Assembly (NCBI GenBank): GCA_009996615.1
Contig: JAACZU010000024.1
Coordinates: 1 to 41,773, forward strand
Length of the DNA stretch: 41,773 nucleotides
Source of the DNA: Rhodanobacteraceae bacterium
Lineage (GTDB): Bacteria; Pseudomonadota; Gammaproteobacteria; Xanthomonadales; Rhodanobacteraceae
Reading direction: 5' to 3'
Position numbers and translations under genes: made by a program. The notes under the pieces are model-generated. The model ran no database searches, was not told the origin of the DNA, and saw only the letters and a program-made list of their open reading frames with translations. Positions 26,121 through 34,775 of the stretch are shown piece after piece; position 1 is the stretch's first letter, and each line of letters starts with the position of its first letter.

Positions 26121-28358
26121 TCAGTACTTGAAGGTCGCCGATGCATACCACGTGCGCGGCATCGACAGGCTACGCGACCAGGGCTGAGTGATCGTGTACG
26201 CGTTCTCCGAGTAGGTCCGGTCGAACGCGTTCACCAGATCCAGCGAGAGATCGATCGCTTTGGTGAGTTCGTATCGCACGCTCGCGTTGCATACGACGTT
26301 GCCGCCCTGGCCGTAGTAGACGCCGCGGGTGGTGGTTTCGTCCAGATAGAGCGGGCCGATGTAGTGGATTTGCGCATAGGCGGTGACCCGCTCGGTGGGT
26401 TTCCAGGTGGCGTCGAGCGCAGCCATCTTCTTCGGCACGCCGACGAGCTGGACATGGAGCGGCGTCGTGATGGCGGCCGCCGCGCGGGTCAGATAGGTAT
26501 CGGTATAGGTGAACCAGGCGCCGAGGGTGAGCGAACTCGCCACGTCCCAGCTTGCGTTCAGTTCGACGCCGTGCGAGGCGCCGTTCTGGTCGTTGGTGTA
26601 GTAGTTCGCCGAGCCGCCGCAATTGGCGAGGTCGGGCGTGGTCGCCGACGAACTGCACAAGGCCAGCACCGGGCCGGGCGCACCCGCGGCGCTGCTGATC
26701 CGGTAGGTGGCGATCATGTTGCGGATGTCGTAGTGGAACCAGGTCGCGCCGAACGACACGCGCTCATTCCGGTAGTCGCTGCCCGCCTCCCAGCCGGTCA
26801 TGGTTTCCGGCCCCAGGCTCGGGTTGGCGACAGTGGTCGGACCGACGCCGTAGCTGCGCGTGATGTTGTTGAAGCCCGGTGCGCGGAAGGCCTTGTAGGC
26901 GGCGGCGCGCAACGACCAGGCGGCGGTGAGGTCGTAGTGCAGTCCGACGCCGGGATCGAACGCGGTCTGGGTGCTGGGGGACAACGCGCCGCCCGAGACG
27001 AGGCCGGTGGACGCCTTGGCCAGCGTGTTGAGCTGGTCGCTGTTGCGCCAATAGTCGTAGCGGCCGCTCGCCGTGATCTGCAGCGCGTCGATCGGCGAGG
27101 CCTTGACCTGTACGAAGACGCCGCCGAAGGTCTGCTCGCCCTGGCCGTAGCCGGTCGCATTCAACACCTGCGGCTGGGCGGGGCTGCTCGGCGTCGAATA
27201 GAACTGCTCCGCATCTTTCGCCGCCAGGCGGCGGTAATTGACGCCGATCTGCAGGCTGTCGAGGAACCCATCGAAGAACGCCGAATGGATCAGCGACGTA
27301 CCCTGTTCGCGATAGCGCTGGTCGCCGTGCTGGCTGTAATACTCGACGACGTCGTCGGAAACGATCTGGTTCGGGGCATTGCTGTTCAGGCATCCGCCGG
27401 CGAGCTGGTAGTAACAGGTCGCGCCATTGAACTTGGTGAAGTGCACCCACTGCGCCCACGCGCGCCATGACAGGGAATCGCGCCCGCCGAGCTTCTCGTC
27501 CAGGCCGAGCGCGACGTCGGGGTTGTCCTGCAGGTTGCGCCCCCAGGTGTAGCCGATGTGCTGGTCCTGACGATGATGGCCGACGCGCACGAAGCCGTTG
27601 AGGTCGTCGCTGAACCGGAAGAAGGCGGACAACACGACGTTGGTGTCACGCGCCGAGTTGGCCTCGAGGCCGGGAAATTTCCACCGGTATTGCGCGGGCG
27701 TTGTGATGTATCCGTCGGTACGGTACTGATTGGCGGACAGATTCAGCGCGAACGTGTCGGTCACCTTGATGCTCTGGCTCCAGGCGATGTTGGCCGTGCC
27801 CTGGCTGCCGCCGCCGATGGTGACGACGCCGGAGTTGTCGGCAGGTGGCCGGGTGACGATGTTGACCAGGCCGGCCACGGCCATGGTGCCCCACAGGCTG
27901 GACGTGCCGCCGCGGATCACCTCGATGTGGTCGATGCCGGACAGCGGGGCCTTGTAGAACTGCGTCGTCAGGTAGAACGGGTCGACCAGCGGGATGCCGT
28001 CGAGCAGGACCAGGACTTTCGCGTTGCCGAGGCCGCGCATCCGGGTCTGTTGCCCGGTCGGATCCGAGATCGCGGCGGGAATGCCGGTGAAGTTGAAGCC
28101 CGGGATGGTCCGCAGCAGCTGATCCAGCGTCTGTGCCGGCGACTTCAGGATGTCGTCGCGGCTGATGATCGTGGTGTGCAGCGGCATCTCCTCGACCGCG
28201 GTCTGATTCAGGCTCGCCGCGACCGCCACGGTGTCGAGCGTCACCGGCGCGTCGGGCCCCGATCGCACGGCGCCGTCTTCGGCCTGCGCGGATCCTGGAT
28301 GCCCGAGTGCGCAGGCCAGCAGACAGCCACTGATGCCCTTGATGGACGGTTTGAACAT
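26121..28358 (-). CDS. TonB-dependent outer membrane receptor
   Basis: A 745-residue receptor. The signal peptide is CLLACALGHPGSAQA. A plug domain (about 45-165; LDTVAVAASLNQTAVEEMPL, DQLLRTIPGFNFTGIP, MRGLGNAKVLVLLDGIPLVD, IEVIRGGTSSLWGTMAVAGL) precedes the beta-barrel, which ends with an aromatic residue (WYASATFKY). The plug looks BtuB/colicin-receptor-like. The ligand is not evident; the downstream CxCC and Met/His-rich proteins suggest a metal such as copper, or a metal complex. AGGGG is well placed before the ATG at 28358; in-frame codons further upstream are ignored. First gene of a five-gene operon. The 225-base gap upstream has no gene. Confidence 0.9.
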   Translation of the reverse strand: MFKPSIKGISGCLLACALGHPGSAQAEDGAVRSGPDAPVTLDTVAVAASLNQTAVEEMPLHTTIISRDDILKSPAQTLDQLLRTIPGFNFTGIPAAISDPTGQQTRMRGLGNAKVLVLLDGIPLVDPFYLTTQFYKAPLSGIDHIEVIRGGTSSLWGTMAVAGLVNIVTRPPADNSGVVTIGGGSQGTANIAWSQSIKVTDTFALNLSANQYRTDGYITTPAQYRWKFPGLEANSARDTNVVLSAFFRFSDDLNGFVRVGHHRQDQHIGYTWGRNLQDNPDVALGLDEKLGGRDSLSWRAWAQWVHFTKFNGATCYYQLAGGCLNSNAPNQIVSDDVVEYYSQHGDQRYREQGTSLIHSAFFDGFLDSLQIGVNYRRLAAKDAEQFYSTPSSPAQPQVLNATGYGQGEQTFGGVFVQVKASPIDALQITASGRYDYWRNSDQLNTLAKASTGLVSGGALSPSTQTAFDPGVGLHYDLTAAWSLRAAAYKAFRAPGFNNITRSYGVGPTTVANPSLGPETMTGWEAGSDYRNERVSFGATWFHYDIRNMIATYRISSAAGAPGPVLALCSSSATTPDLANCGGSANYYTNDQNGASHGVELNASWDVASSLTLGAWFTYTDTYLTRAAAAITTPLHVQLVGVPKKMAALDATWKPTERVTAYAQIHYIGPLYLDETTTRGVYYGQGGNVVCNASVRYELTKAIDLSLDLVNAFDRTYSENAYTITQPWSRSLSMPRTWYASATFKY

Positions 28359-28583
28359 CGTTTCCCCTTGGGTCAGGCAACCTTTGGCCAAGCCACCACG
28401 CGCCGCTTGTGAACAAATCCACATCCTGCTGATTCATTCAGTCGGTCGCCGCGGTACATGCGCACGCAAGCGGGCGCCCGTCCGGCGAAGGAGGCGTTGG
28501 GCGCACTATGGGAAGCGGGACCGTGCCGTCGCCAGTGACCGACTGACGCACCCCGGAGCGTCGGCGGTCGCGCTGAGCTCCGC

Positions 28584-30392
28584 TCAGCGCGGTCCGTTGA
28601 GGTCCGCGATCTCCAGCGACGCGTGCAGCACCGGTCCGAGTTCTCCGCGCAGCTGCAGCCGCGCCAGCGCATGCAGGCCGGCGAGGCTGGCCGGATCGTC
28701 GGGGTCGAAGTCGGCCGAGCGCGCGAGCGTGGCGAGCACGCTGAAGTAGCGGTCGTCGTGGATGCCGGCCGCCTGCAGCAGCAGGCCCGGCAGCATCCAG
28801 CTGCGCGTGTCGAGGCGGTGCGGGCGCGGGTCGGCGCTGTCGAGCAGCAGCCACGGCACCGGCTGCTGGTCGGCCTCGCGGCCGTCGTCGAAGCCGAGCT
28901 GCTGGTAGACCGGCGCCAAGCCGGGCAGGTGGTCGCCGTAGAACAGCAGCAGCGTGCGGCGCTTGCGCTGTTGCAGCGCCCTGGCCAGGCGGCCGAGCTC
29001 GCGGTCGGCATCGTCGAGCAGGTACAGGTAGTTGCCGAACCACAGGCGCGCGCCATCATCGAGTTCTTCGGGCATCGGCAGCCTGGCGAGACGGTCCGCA
29101 TCGAGGTTCGGCCGCCAGTCGAACGGGCCGTGGTTCTCCATGCTGATCGCGAACACGAACTGCGGCGGGCCGTCGTCGGACAGCTCGGCCAACACGCGGT
29201 CGGTCATCGCCGCGTCGGAGATGAACAGGCCGACGATCTGGTCCGGCGGGAACGATTCGCTGTCGATGAATCGCTCGAAGCCGAGCGCCGGATAGGTGCG
29301 CGCACGGTTCCAGAACGCCGACGAGTTCGGATGGATCGCGGTGCGCCGATAGCCGCGTTCGCCGAGCACGCGCGCCAGGCCCGGGTACTCGTCCACGCCC
29401 AGCTCCAGCCACGGGTACTGGATGCCGCCGAGGCTGGCCAGCGGCGCGCCGGTCAGCACCTCGAACTCGGTGCGGATGGTGCCGCCGACGAAGGTCGGCA
29501 CGGTCAGCTCGCCGGAGCTGCCCTTTTTGGTCAGGCGATGGTATTCGGGCAGCCAGCGGCCGCTCAGCACGCTGCGCAGGCGCGCCGGGTCGAACAGCGA
29601 CTCGCTCTGCACGACGACGATGTCGGGCAGCTCGCGCGTACTCGTGGCGGCGAGGCCGGCGCGCAGGTCGGGCGCATGCGCCTGCAGCAGCGCCAGCGCG
29701 GCCTCGCGATCGGCCGCCGGCACGCCGCCGCCGCCGATCTCCCAGTGGTACAGCAGCAGGCTGCCGATCAGGCCGGTGCGCGCGGCGCTCTCGGCCAGCG
29801 ACCACGGCTGGAAGCCGAGCGCGTTGGCGTCGTACATGCGCTTCCACGGCGTGGCGCCGTTGGCCAGGCTCAGGCCCATCAGCAGCGCAGCCGCACCGAG
29901 CGCCGGCGCGCGCCAGCCGGCCAGCGCGGCCAGGCGGCGCTCGCGGAACAGCAGCGCGGTGAAGCCGACGCCGAGCGCGATCAGCACCCAGCGCATCGCG
30001 TCGACGTGCAGGTACTGCGACAGCAGCGCGACCGCCGGTCCCGGCTCGGCGAACAAGCGCAGGTCGGCCGGCAGCAGCGGCATCTGCAGCGTGCCGAGCT
30101 TGGCCGCGTTGGCCGCGTACAGCCCGGCCAGCGCGAGCAGCAGCAGCCAGCCCGACAGCAGCACGCGCCGCGTCAGCGCGAGCAGCAGCGCGAACAGCGG
30201 CAGCGCCGGCAGCAGGTTCAGCGCCAGCAGCCACAGCGCCCCGCCGGTACCGGCTTGGGCGGCGTCGATGCCCGGGTCGAGGCGGGCGACGAGGTAGGCC
30301 ACCAGCAGCACGCAGCCGAGCGCGCCGGCGCCGGTGCGCAGCATCAGGGTGCGCCGCGACGGCGCGGCAAAGTGGGCAGGCAGGGTATTCAT
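28584..30392 (-). CDS. LtaS-like membrane sulfatase / phosphoglycerol transferase
   Basis: A 602-residue inner-membrane protein. About five membrane segments lie in residues 20-190, followed by an alkaline-phosphatase-type catalytic domain outside. Motifs are IVVVQSESLFDP, the nucleophile region FVGGTIRTEFEVLTGAP, AISMENHGPFDW and LLFYGDHLPGLAPVY. This is the LtaS/MdoB class. In Gram-negative bacteria such enzymes typically add phosphoglycerol or phosphoethanolamine groups to periplasmic glucans or lipids. It is transcribed away from glnE across a 180-base gap in which I could not assign promoter boxes. Confidence 0.88.
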   Translation of the reverse strand: MNTLPAHFAAPSRRTLMLRTGAGALGCVLLVAYLVARLDPGIDAAQAGTGGALWLLALNLLPALPLFALLLALTRRVLLSGWLLLLALAGLYAANAAKLGTLQMPLLPADLRLFAEPGPAVALLSQYLHVDAMRWVLIALGVGFTALLFRERRLAALAGWRAPALGAAALLMGLSLANGATPWKRMYDANALGFQPWSLAESAARTGLIGSLLLYHWEIGGGGVPAADREAALALLQAHAPDLRAGLAATSTRELPDIVVVQSESLFDPARLRSVLSGRWLPEYHRLTKKGSSGELTVPTFVGGTIRTEFEVLTGAPLASLGGIQYPWLELGVDEYPGLARVLGERGYRRTAIHPNSSAFWNRARTYPALGFERFIDSESFPPDQIVGLFISDAAMTDRVLAELSDDGPPQFVFAISMENHGPFDWRPNLDADRLARLPMPEELDDGARLWFGNYLYLLDDADRELGRLARALQQRKRRTLLLFYGDHLPGLAPVYQQLGFDDGREADQQPVPWLLLDSADPRPHRLDTRSWMLPGLLLQAAGIHDDRYFSVLATLARSADFDPDDPASLAGLHALARLQLRGELGPVLHASLEIADLNGPR

Positions 30393-30572
30393 GACAGGGG
30401 CGCGACAATGCCATGACGACGGCAACGGCGCATTAATCGTTTGTTGGCGCGCCGGCCGTCGGCCGCCGCGTCTGGCGGCCAGTGGCGGAAGCGCGATGCC
30501 TTTGCGCCCGCCAGCAGGCAGCGCGCACGGCAGTCGCCGCTCCGCGCGCTCGGCCATGCCACAATCGCCGCC

Positions 30573-33536
30573 ATGCTCCCGCCTGCTTCCTGGCCGCGCG
30601 CGACGGCCGCCTTCCTGAACGAACGCCTGTCCCGCATCGAGGCCGCCTGCCGCGAGGCGAGCGTGCCGTTCCACGACGACGCCGGCGTCGACGAACACCT
30701 GCAGCGCGTCGTGCTGGCCAGCGACTTCGCCTGGCACAGCTTCCTGCGCGATCCGCACCTGCTCGGTCCGGACTTCCTGCAACTGATGAGCGATCCGCGC
30801 CATGCCGATGCGCGTGCCGGCGCGCTCGCGGACGTGCACGACGCGGCCGAACTGCGCACCGCGCTGCGCCGCTTCCGCCTGCGCGAGGCGCTGCGCCTGA
30901 TCTGGCGCGACGTGAACGGCGCCGACAGCGTCGAGACCACGCTGGCCGGCGCCTCGGTGCTGGCCGAGGCCTGCCTCGAGGCCGCGCTGCGCGGTGCCGA
31001 GCGCGAGGTGCAGGCACGCCACGGCGTCGTGCGCGACGGCGCCGGCCGGCCGCAGCGGCTGGTCGTGTTCGCGCTCGGCAAGCTCGGCGGCGGCGAGCTG
31101 AACTTCTCGTCCGATATCGATCTCGTGTTCGCCTATGCCGAGGCCGGCGACAGCGACGGCGCGCGCCCGCTCGAAGCCGCCGCCTACTTCGCGCGCGTCG
31201 GCCAGGCGCTGGTCGCGCTGCTCGCCGATCGCGACGCCGACGGCTACGTCTACCGCGTCGACCTGCGCCTGCGTCCGTTCGGCAACGCCGGGCGCCTGGC
31301 GTTGTCGTTCGCGGCGATGGAACAGTACTTCCAGCGCGAAGGGCGCGACTGGGAGCGCTACGCCTGGATCAAGGCGCGCCCGGTCGCCGGCGACCGCGCC
31401 GCCGGCGCGCGCCTGCTCGACACGCTGCGCCCGTTCGTGTTCCGCCGCTACCTCGACTATGGCGCGTTCGCCGGCCTGCGCGAGATGAAGGCGCTGATCG
31501 ACGCCGAGGTCGCGCGCAAGGACCTCAGCGAGAACCTCAAACTCGGTCCCGGCGGCATCCGCGAGATCGAGTTCATCGTGCAACTGGTGCAGCTGATCCG
31601 CGGTGGGCGCGAGCCGACCCTGCGCGTGCGCGGCCTGCTGCCGGCGCTGGCCGCCTGCGAACAGCTCGGCTACATCCCGGCCGGGCGCGCCACGCGCCTG
31701 CGCGCCGCCTACCGCTTCCTGCGCCGGCTGGAGAACCGCGTGCAGATGCTGGCCGACCAGCAGACGCACGACATCCCGGCCGATGCGGAGGTGCGAGAGC
31801 GACTCGCGCTCGGCCTCGGCTATCCGGACTGGAGCGCGCTCGACGTCGAGTTGCAGATGCACCGCGCCGCGGTCGCCGATGAATTCGCCGCGCTGATGGC
31901 GGTCGAGGCGCGCGACGATGCGCAGCGCGCGCAGGCGGCGTGGCCGGAGTTCTGGCGCGGCGTCGCCGCCGGCGGCGAAATCGACGCCGGCGTGCTCGCC
32001 GCGGCCGGCTTCGCGCCGGCGCAGGACGTGGTCGCCGAGCTCGAGGGCCTGCGCGGCAGCGCCGTGCTGCGCAACATGTCGGCTCGCTCGCGCGAGCGCC
32101 TCGACCGCGTGATGCCGGCGCTGTTCGCCGCCGCAGCGGCACAGCCGCAGCCATTGCAATGCCTGCTGCGCCTGCTGCGTCTCGTGCACGCGGTCGCGCG
32201 CCGTTCGGTCTACCTCGCCCTGCTCGACGAGCAGCCGGCCGCGTTGAAGCGCCTCAGCGCGGTGTTCTCGGCCAGCGCGTTCCTCGCCGAGCGCGTGATC
32301 GCGCACCCGCTGCTGCTCGACGACCTGTTCGACGACCGCGTCGACGCCGGCCCGCCGCGCCGGCGCGTGCTCGAGGACGAACTGGCGCGCCGCCTTGCCG
32401 CGCTCGGCGACGGCGATCCGGAAGCCGAGATCGAGCTGATCCAGGAACTGCGCCAGTCGGCCTTGTTCCGCATCGGCCTGGCGTTCATCGGCGGCCAACT
32501 CGATGCGGTCGCCTGCGCACGCGCGCTGGCCGAGGTCGCCGAGGTCGTGCTCGGCGCGGTGCTGCATCTGGCCGAGCGCGAGATCGTCGCCGCGCATGGC
32601 CGTCTGGACGGCCATTCGGCCGTGCCTGCGGCGCTCCCTCATCCGCCCTTCGGGCAGCTTCTGCCGCAGGATGCGGGAGAAGGAAAATCGGTGCGGCCTG
32701 CGGCCGCCGCGTCGTGGGGGGGCTCGGGAATCGCGATCGTCGCCTACGGCAGTTTCGGCGGCGAGGAGCTCGGCTTCGGTTCCGACCTCGACCTTGTGTT
32801 CCTCTACGACGGCGAGCGCGCGCGCGGCGAATCCGATGGCGCGCGTCCGCTCGACGGGCAGCGCTACTACGCGCGCCTCGCCCAGCGCGTGGTGCACCTG
32901 CTCGGCATGCTGACGCGCGCCGGCCGCCTGTACGAGGTCGACGTGCGCCTGCGCCCGGACGGCAGCAAGGGCATGCTGGTGCTGAGCGTGGCGGCGTGGG
33001 AGAGCTACCAGCGCGAGCGCGCCTGGACCTGGGAGCTGCAGGCGCTGGTGCGCGCGCGCGCGGTCGCCGGCGACGCGGCGCTCGCGCGCCGCTTCGCCGA
33101 GCTGCGCCGCGAACTGCTCGCCACGCCGCGAGACAGCGAGGCCGTGCGCGCCGACGTGGTCGCGATGCGCGCGCGCTGGCGCGCCGAGCGCGACCGCTCG
33201 GACGCGCAGCAGTTCGACTTGAAGCAGGGCGCCGGCGGCCTGGTCGACCTCGAGTTCCTGCTGCAGGCGCTGGTGCTGACCGAGGCCGCGCGGCATCCGC
33301 AGCTGCTCGCCAGCGGCAACAGCGCCGACCTGATCGCCGCCGCCGCGGACGCCGGCGTGCTGGCCGCCGACGACGCGCGCGCGCTTGGCCTGGCACACGC
33401 GGCGCTGCTCGCGCGCGCGATCCGCTGCACGCTCGACGGCCGCCCGCGCGTGGTCGCGCGCAGCGAAGAGGTCGAGCGCGAGGCGCAGGTGGTGACGCAT
33501 GTCGCGACGCTGTGCGGCGTGGGCTGGGAAGGATAG
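30573..33536 (+). CDS. glnE: Glutamine synthetase adenylyltransferase/deadenylase, with an in-frame repeat
   Basis: Bifunctional enzyme that adds or removes AMP on glutamine synthetase in answer to PII and glutamine. The 987 residues contain two nucleotidyltransferase halves with GKLGGGELNFSSDIDLVFAY (from about residue 169) and GSFGGEELGFGSDLDLVFLY (from about 726), and the spacer blocks GPGGIREIEFIVQL and GAGGLVDLEFLLQAL. Just before the second active site, about 29 extra residues (688-716) are encoded by a repeat (see repeat entry). The ATG at 30573 is chosen because family similarity starts there (LNERLSRIEAACREA is early in the protein); the upstream extension is low-complexity. Confidence 0.93.
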   Translation: MLPPASWPRATAAFLNERLSRIEAACREASVPFHDDAGVDEHLQRVVLASDFAWHSFLRDPHLLGPDFLQLMSDPRHADARAGALADVHDAAELRTALRRFRLREALRLIWRDVNGADSVETTLAGASVLAEACLEAALRGAEREVQARHGVVRDGAGRPQRLVVFALGKLGGGELNFSSDIDLVFAYAEAGDSDGARPLEAAAYFARVGQALVALLADRDADGYVYRVDLRLRPFGNAGRLALSFAAMEQYFQREGRDWERYAWIKARPVAGDRAAGARLLDTLRPFVFRRYLDYGAFAGLREMKALIDAEVARKDLSENLKLGPGGIREIEFIVQLVQLIRGGREPTLRVRGLLPALAACEQLGYIPAGRATRLRAAYRFLRRLENRVQMLADQQTHDIPADAEVRERLALGLGYPDWSALDVELQMHRAAVADEFAALMAVEARDDAQRAQAAWPEFWRGVAAGGEIDAGVLAAAGFAPAQDVVAELEGLRGSAVLRNMSARSRERLDRVMPALFAAAAAQPQPLQCLLRLLRLVHAVARRSVYLALLDEQPAALKRLSAVFSASAFLAERVIAHPLLLDDLFDDRVDAGPPRRRVLEDELARRLAALGDGDPEAEIELIQELRQSALFRIGLAFIGGQLDAVACARALAEVAEVVLGAVLHLAEREIVAAHGRLDGHSAVPAALPHPPFGQLLPQDAGEGKSVRPAAAASWGGSGIAIVAYGSFGGEELGFGSDLDLVFLYDGERARGESDGARPLDGQRYYARLAQRVVHLLGMLTRAGRLYEVDVRLRPDGSKGMLVLSVAAWESYQRERAWTWELQALVRARAVAGDAALARRFAELRRELLATPRDSEAVRADVVAMRARWRAERDRSDAQQFDLKQGAGGLVDLEFLLQALVLTEAARHPQLLASGNSADLIAAAADAGVLAADDARALGLAHAALLARAIRCTLDGRPRVVARSEEVEREAQVVTHVATLCGVGWEG
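32636..32683. repeat. CCCTCATCCGCCCTTCGGGC-type repeat inside glnE
   Basis: The segment starts CCCTCATCCGCCCTTCGGGC and ends GCGGGAGAAGG, a pattern seen as an intergenic repeat in many GC-rich proteobacteria. It contains two stem regions (GCCCTTCGGGC and CTTCTGCCGCAGGATGCGGGAGAAG). It is translated as HPPFGQLLPQDAGEGK within GlnE without breaking the frame. Confidence 0.75.
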
Positions 33537-33561
33537 GTCGCAGCCGTCAGCCACCCGATCG

Positions 33562-34257
33562 ATGCGCCTGGCGACCCTGAACATCCGCCACGGAGGCGGC
33601 TCGCGTACATCGTCCATCCTCCATTTCCTGGCCGGCCTTGTCTCGGATGTGCTGGTGTTGACGGAGTTCCGATCAGGCTCGACCGGCGAGTACCTGCAGC
33701 GAGGGCTCCACGCGCAGGGGTATGCGTTCCAGTCGCACAGCGCCGTCGCGCCCAGGCAGAACTCCGTCCTGTTGGCATCGCGCCGCGAGATGACGGTGCT
33801 GCAGGCGGCGGCCGGACCGCCCGCACGGGAGCGCTACCTCACGCTGGCGCGGGTGGGCGAGCTGACGGTCGTCGGTGCCTACTTTCCGCAAGGCGAAGCG
33901 AAGCGTCCCGTGTTCGATCGTGTGCGCCAACTCGTCGCCAGGATTGAGCCGTTGGGGCTGTTGCTGGGCGACCTCAACACCGGTCTGCCGTACCTCGATG
34001 AGTCAGGCAGGACGTTCAAGTGCATCGATTCGTTCGAGGCGCTTCTCGCGGCGGGCCTGGTCGATGCCTGGCGATCGCGCAATGCCGCCGCACGCGAGTT
34101 CAGCTGGTTCAGCCATCGCGGCAACGGCTTCAGGATCGACCATGCCTTGTGCACCACGGAACTGGACCAGCGCATCAGGCGAGTCGACTATGTCCAATCG
34201 TGCCGGCTGAGCGCCATCACCGATCACGCGGCCCTGCTTGTCAGCAGTGACGGCTGA
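33562..34257 (+). CDS. Endonuclease/exonuclease/phosphatase-family protein
   Basis: A 231-residue protein of the exonuclease III-like fold. Signatures are MRLATLNIRHGGG at the N terminus, VLVLTEFRSG with the metal-binding Glu35, LLLGDLNTGLPYLD, WFSHRGNGFRIDHALCT and the C-terminal AITDHAALLV with the catalytic Asp-His. It should cleave a phosphodiester bond in DNA, RNA or a phospholipid; the substrate cannot be specified. It has no signal peptide and follows glnE by 25 bases in the same direction, so it may share its transcript. The short length suggests a single-domain repair-type enzyme. Confidence 0.85.
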   Translation: MRLATLNIRHGGGSRTSSILHFLAGLVSDVLVLTEFRSGSTGEYLQRGLHAQGYAFQSHSAVAPRQNSVLLASRREMTVLQAAAGPPARERYLTLARVGELTVVGAYFPQGEAKRPVFDRVRQLVARIEPLGLLLGDLNTGLPYLDESGRTFKCIDSFEALLAAGLVDAWRSRNAAAREFSWFSHRGNGFRIDHALCTTELDQRIRRVDYVQSCRLSAITDHAALLVSSDG

Positions 34258-34286
34258 GCCCCGGCGGTCGAGCGCGCCGTCAGTCG

Positions 34287-34557
34287 CTACTCGCGCGCCA
34301 GCATCGCCGGCGACATGCCGAACATGCGCCGGCAGGTGCGGCTGAAGTGGGCCGAGTCGGCGAAGCCGGCTTCCTGCGCGGCGACGCTCCAGGATTGGCC
34401 GCCCATGCCGGCGCCCATCGCGAACGCGACGCGCGTCCACAGCAGCCAGGCGCGGAACGAGGTGCCGGTCTGCGCGACGAACAGGTGGCGGAAGCGGCTC
34501 GGCGCCACGGTGCGCGCGAAGGGCCTCTGCATCTGGACGCCCGCGCAGATGCCGACA
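34287..34557 (-). pseudogene. Remnant of an AraC-family regulator
   Basis: Only the C-terminal HTH half is recognisable: SRFRHLFVAQTGTSFRAWLL, then a second helix pair with SVAAQEAGFADSAHFSRTCR and RMFGMSPAMLARE. AraC proteins normally have 100 or more residues before this. Here the coding sequence upstream runs straight into repeat DNA (34558-34578 and 34674-34718). An open frame continues to 34691, but that part is made of repeat and unmatched sequence. I read it as a gene truncated by repeat insertion or deletion. A short functional HTH-only protein is less likely. Confidence 0.65.
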
Positions 34558-34578
34558 GGGTAGGCTGGACGACCGCAG
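34558..34578. repeat. Second copy of the GTAGGCTGG repeat
   Basis: Carries GTAGGCTGGACGACCGCAG, identical to the repeat at 4699-4717, at the point where the AraC homology stops. Confidence 0.8.
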
Positions 34579-34673
34579 GTCGGGCGGTGCCGTTCGCCGA
34601 TGCCGGGAACGACTCCGCAGCGGCATGAGCGGAGTGGTCGCCGGCAAGTTTCGTCATGCCAAGCGTTGCGACG

Positions 34674-34718
34674 AACACCATCCCCACCCAACCCTCCCCC
34701 CTTGAAGGGGAGGGTTGG
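34674..34718. repeat. Palindromic CCCTCCCC repeat (dsbD type)
   Basis: Starts AACACCATCCCCACCC and forms the hairpin CCAACCCTCCCC / GGGGAGGGTTGG around CCCTTGAA. This is the reverse-complement form of the repeat inside dsbD at 7163-7210. Between 34579 and 34775 nothing else was recognised. Confidence 0.85.
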
Positions 34719-34775
34719 AAGCGGCGCGCGGACGTCTTTTGCATCCGCTCCAACGGGCCGAACCAGCGCGGCCTG

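Noticed and set aside
28584..33617. A minus-strand open frame of about 1,680 codons covering the LtaS-like gene and the whole antisense of glnE
   Set aside because: The part beyond 30392 is the mirror of glnE codons in a GC-rich genome, with Arg/Ala/Gln/His-rich low-complexity translation and no family match. The real gene starts with a membrane protein N terminus at 30392.
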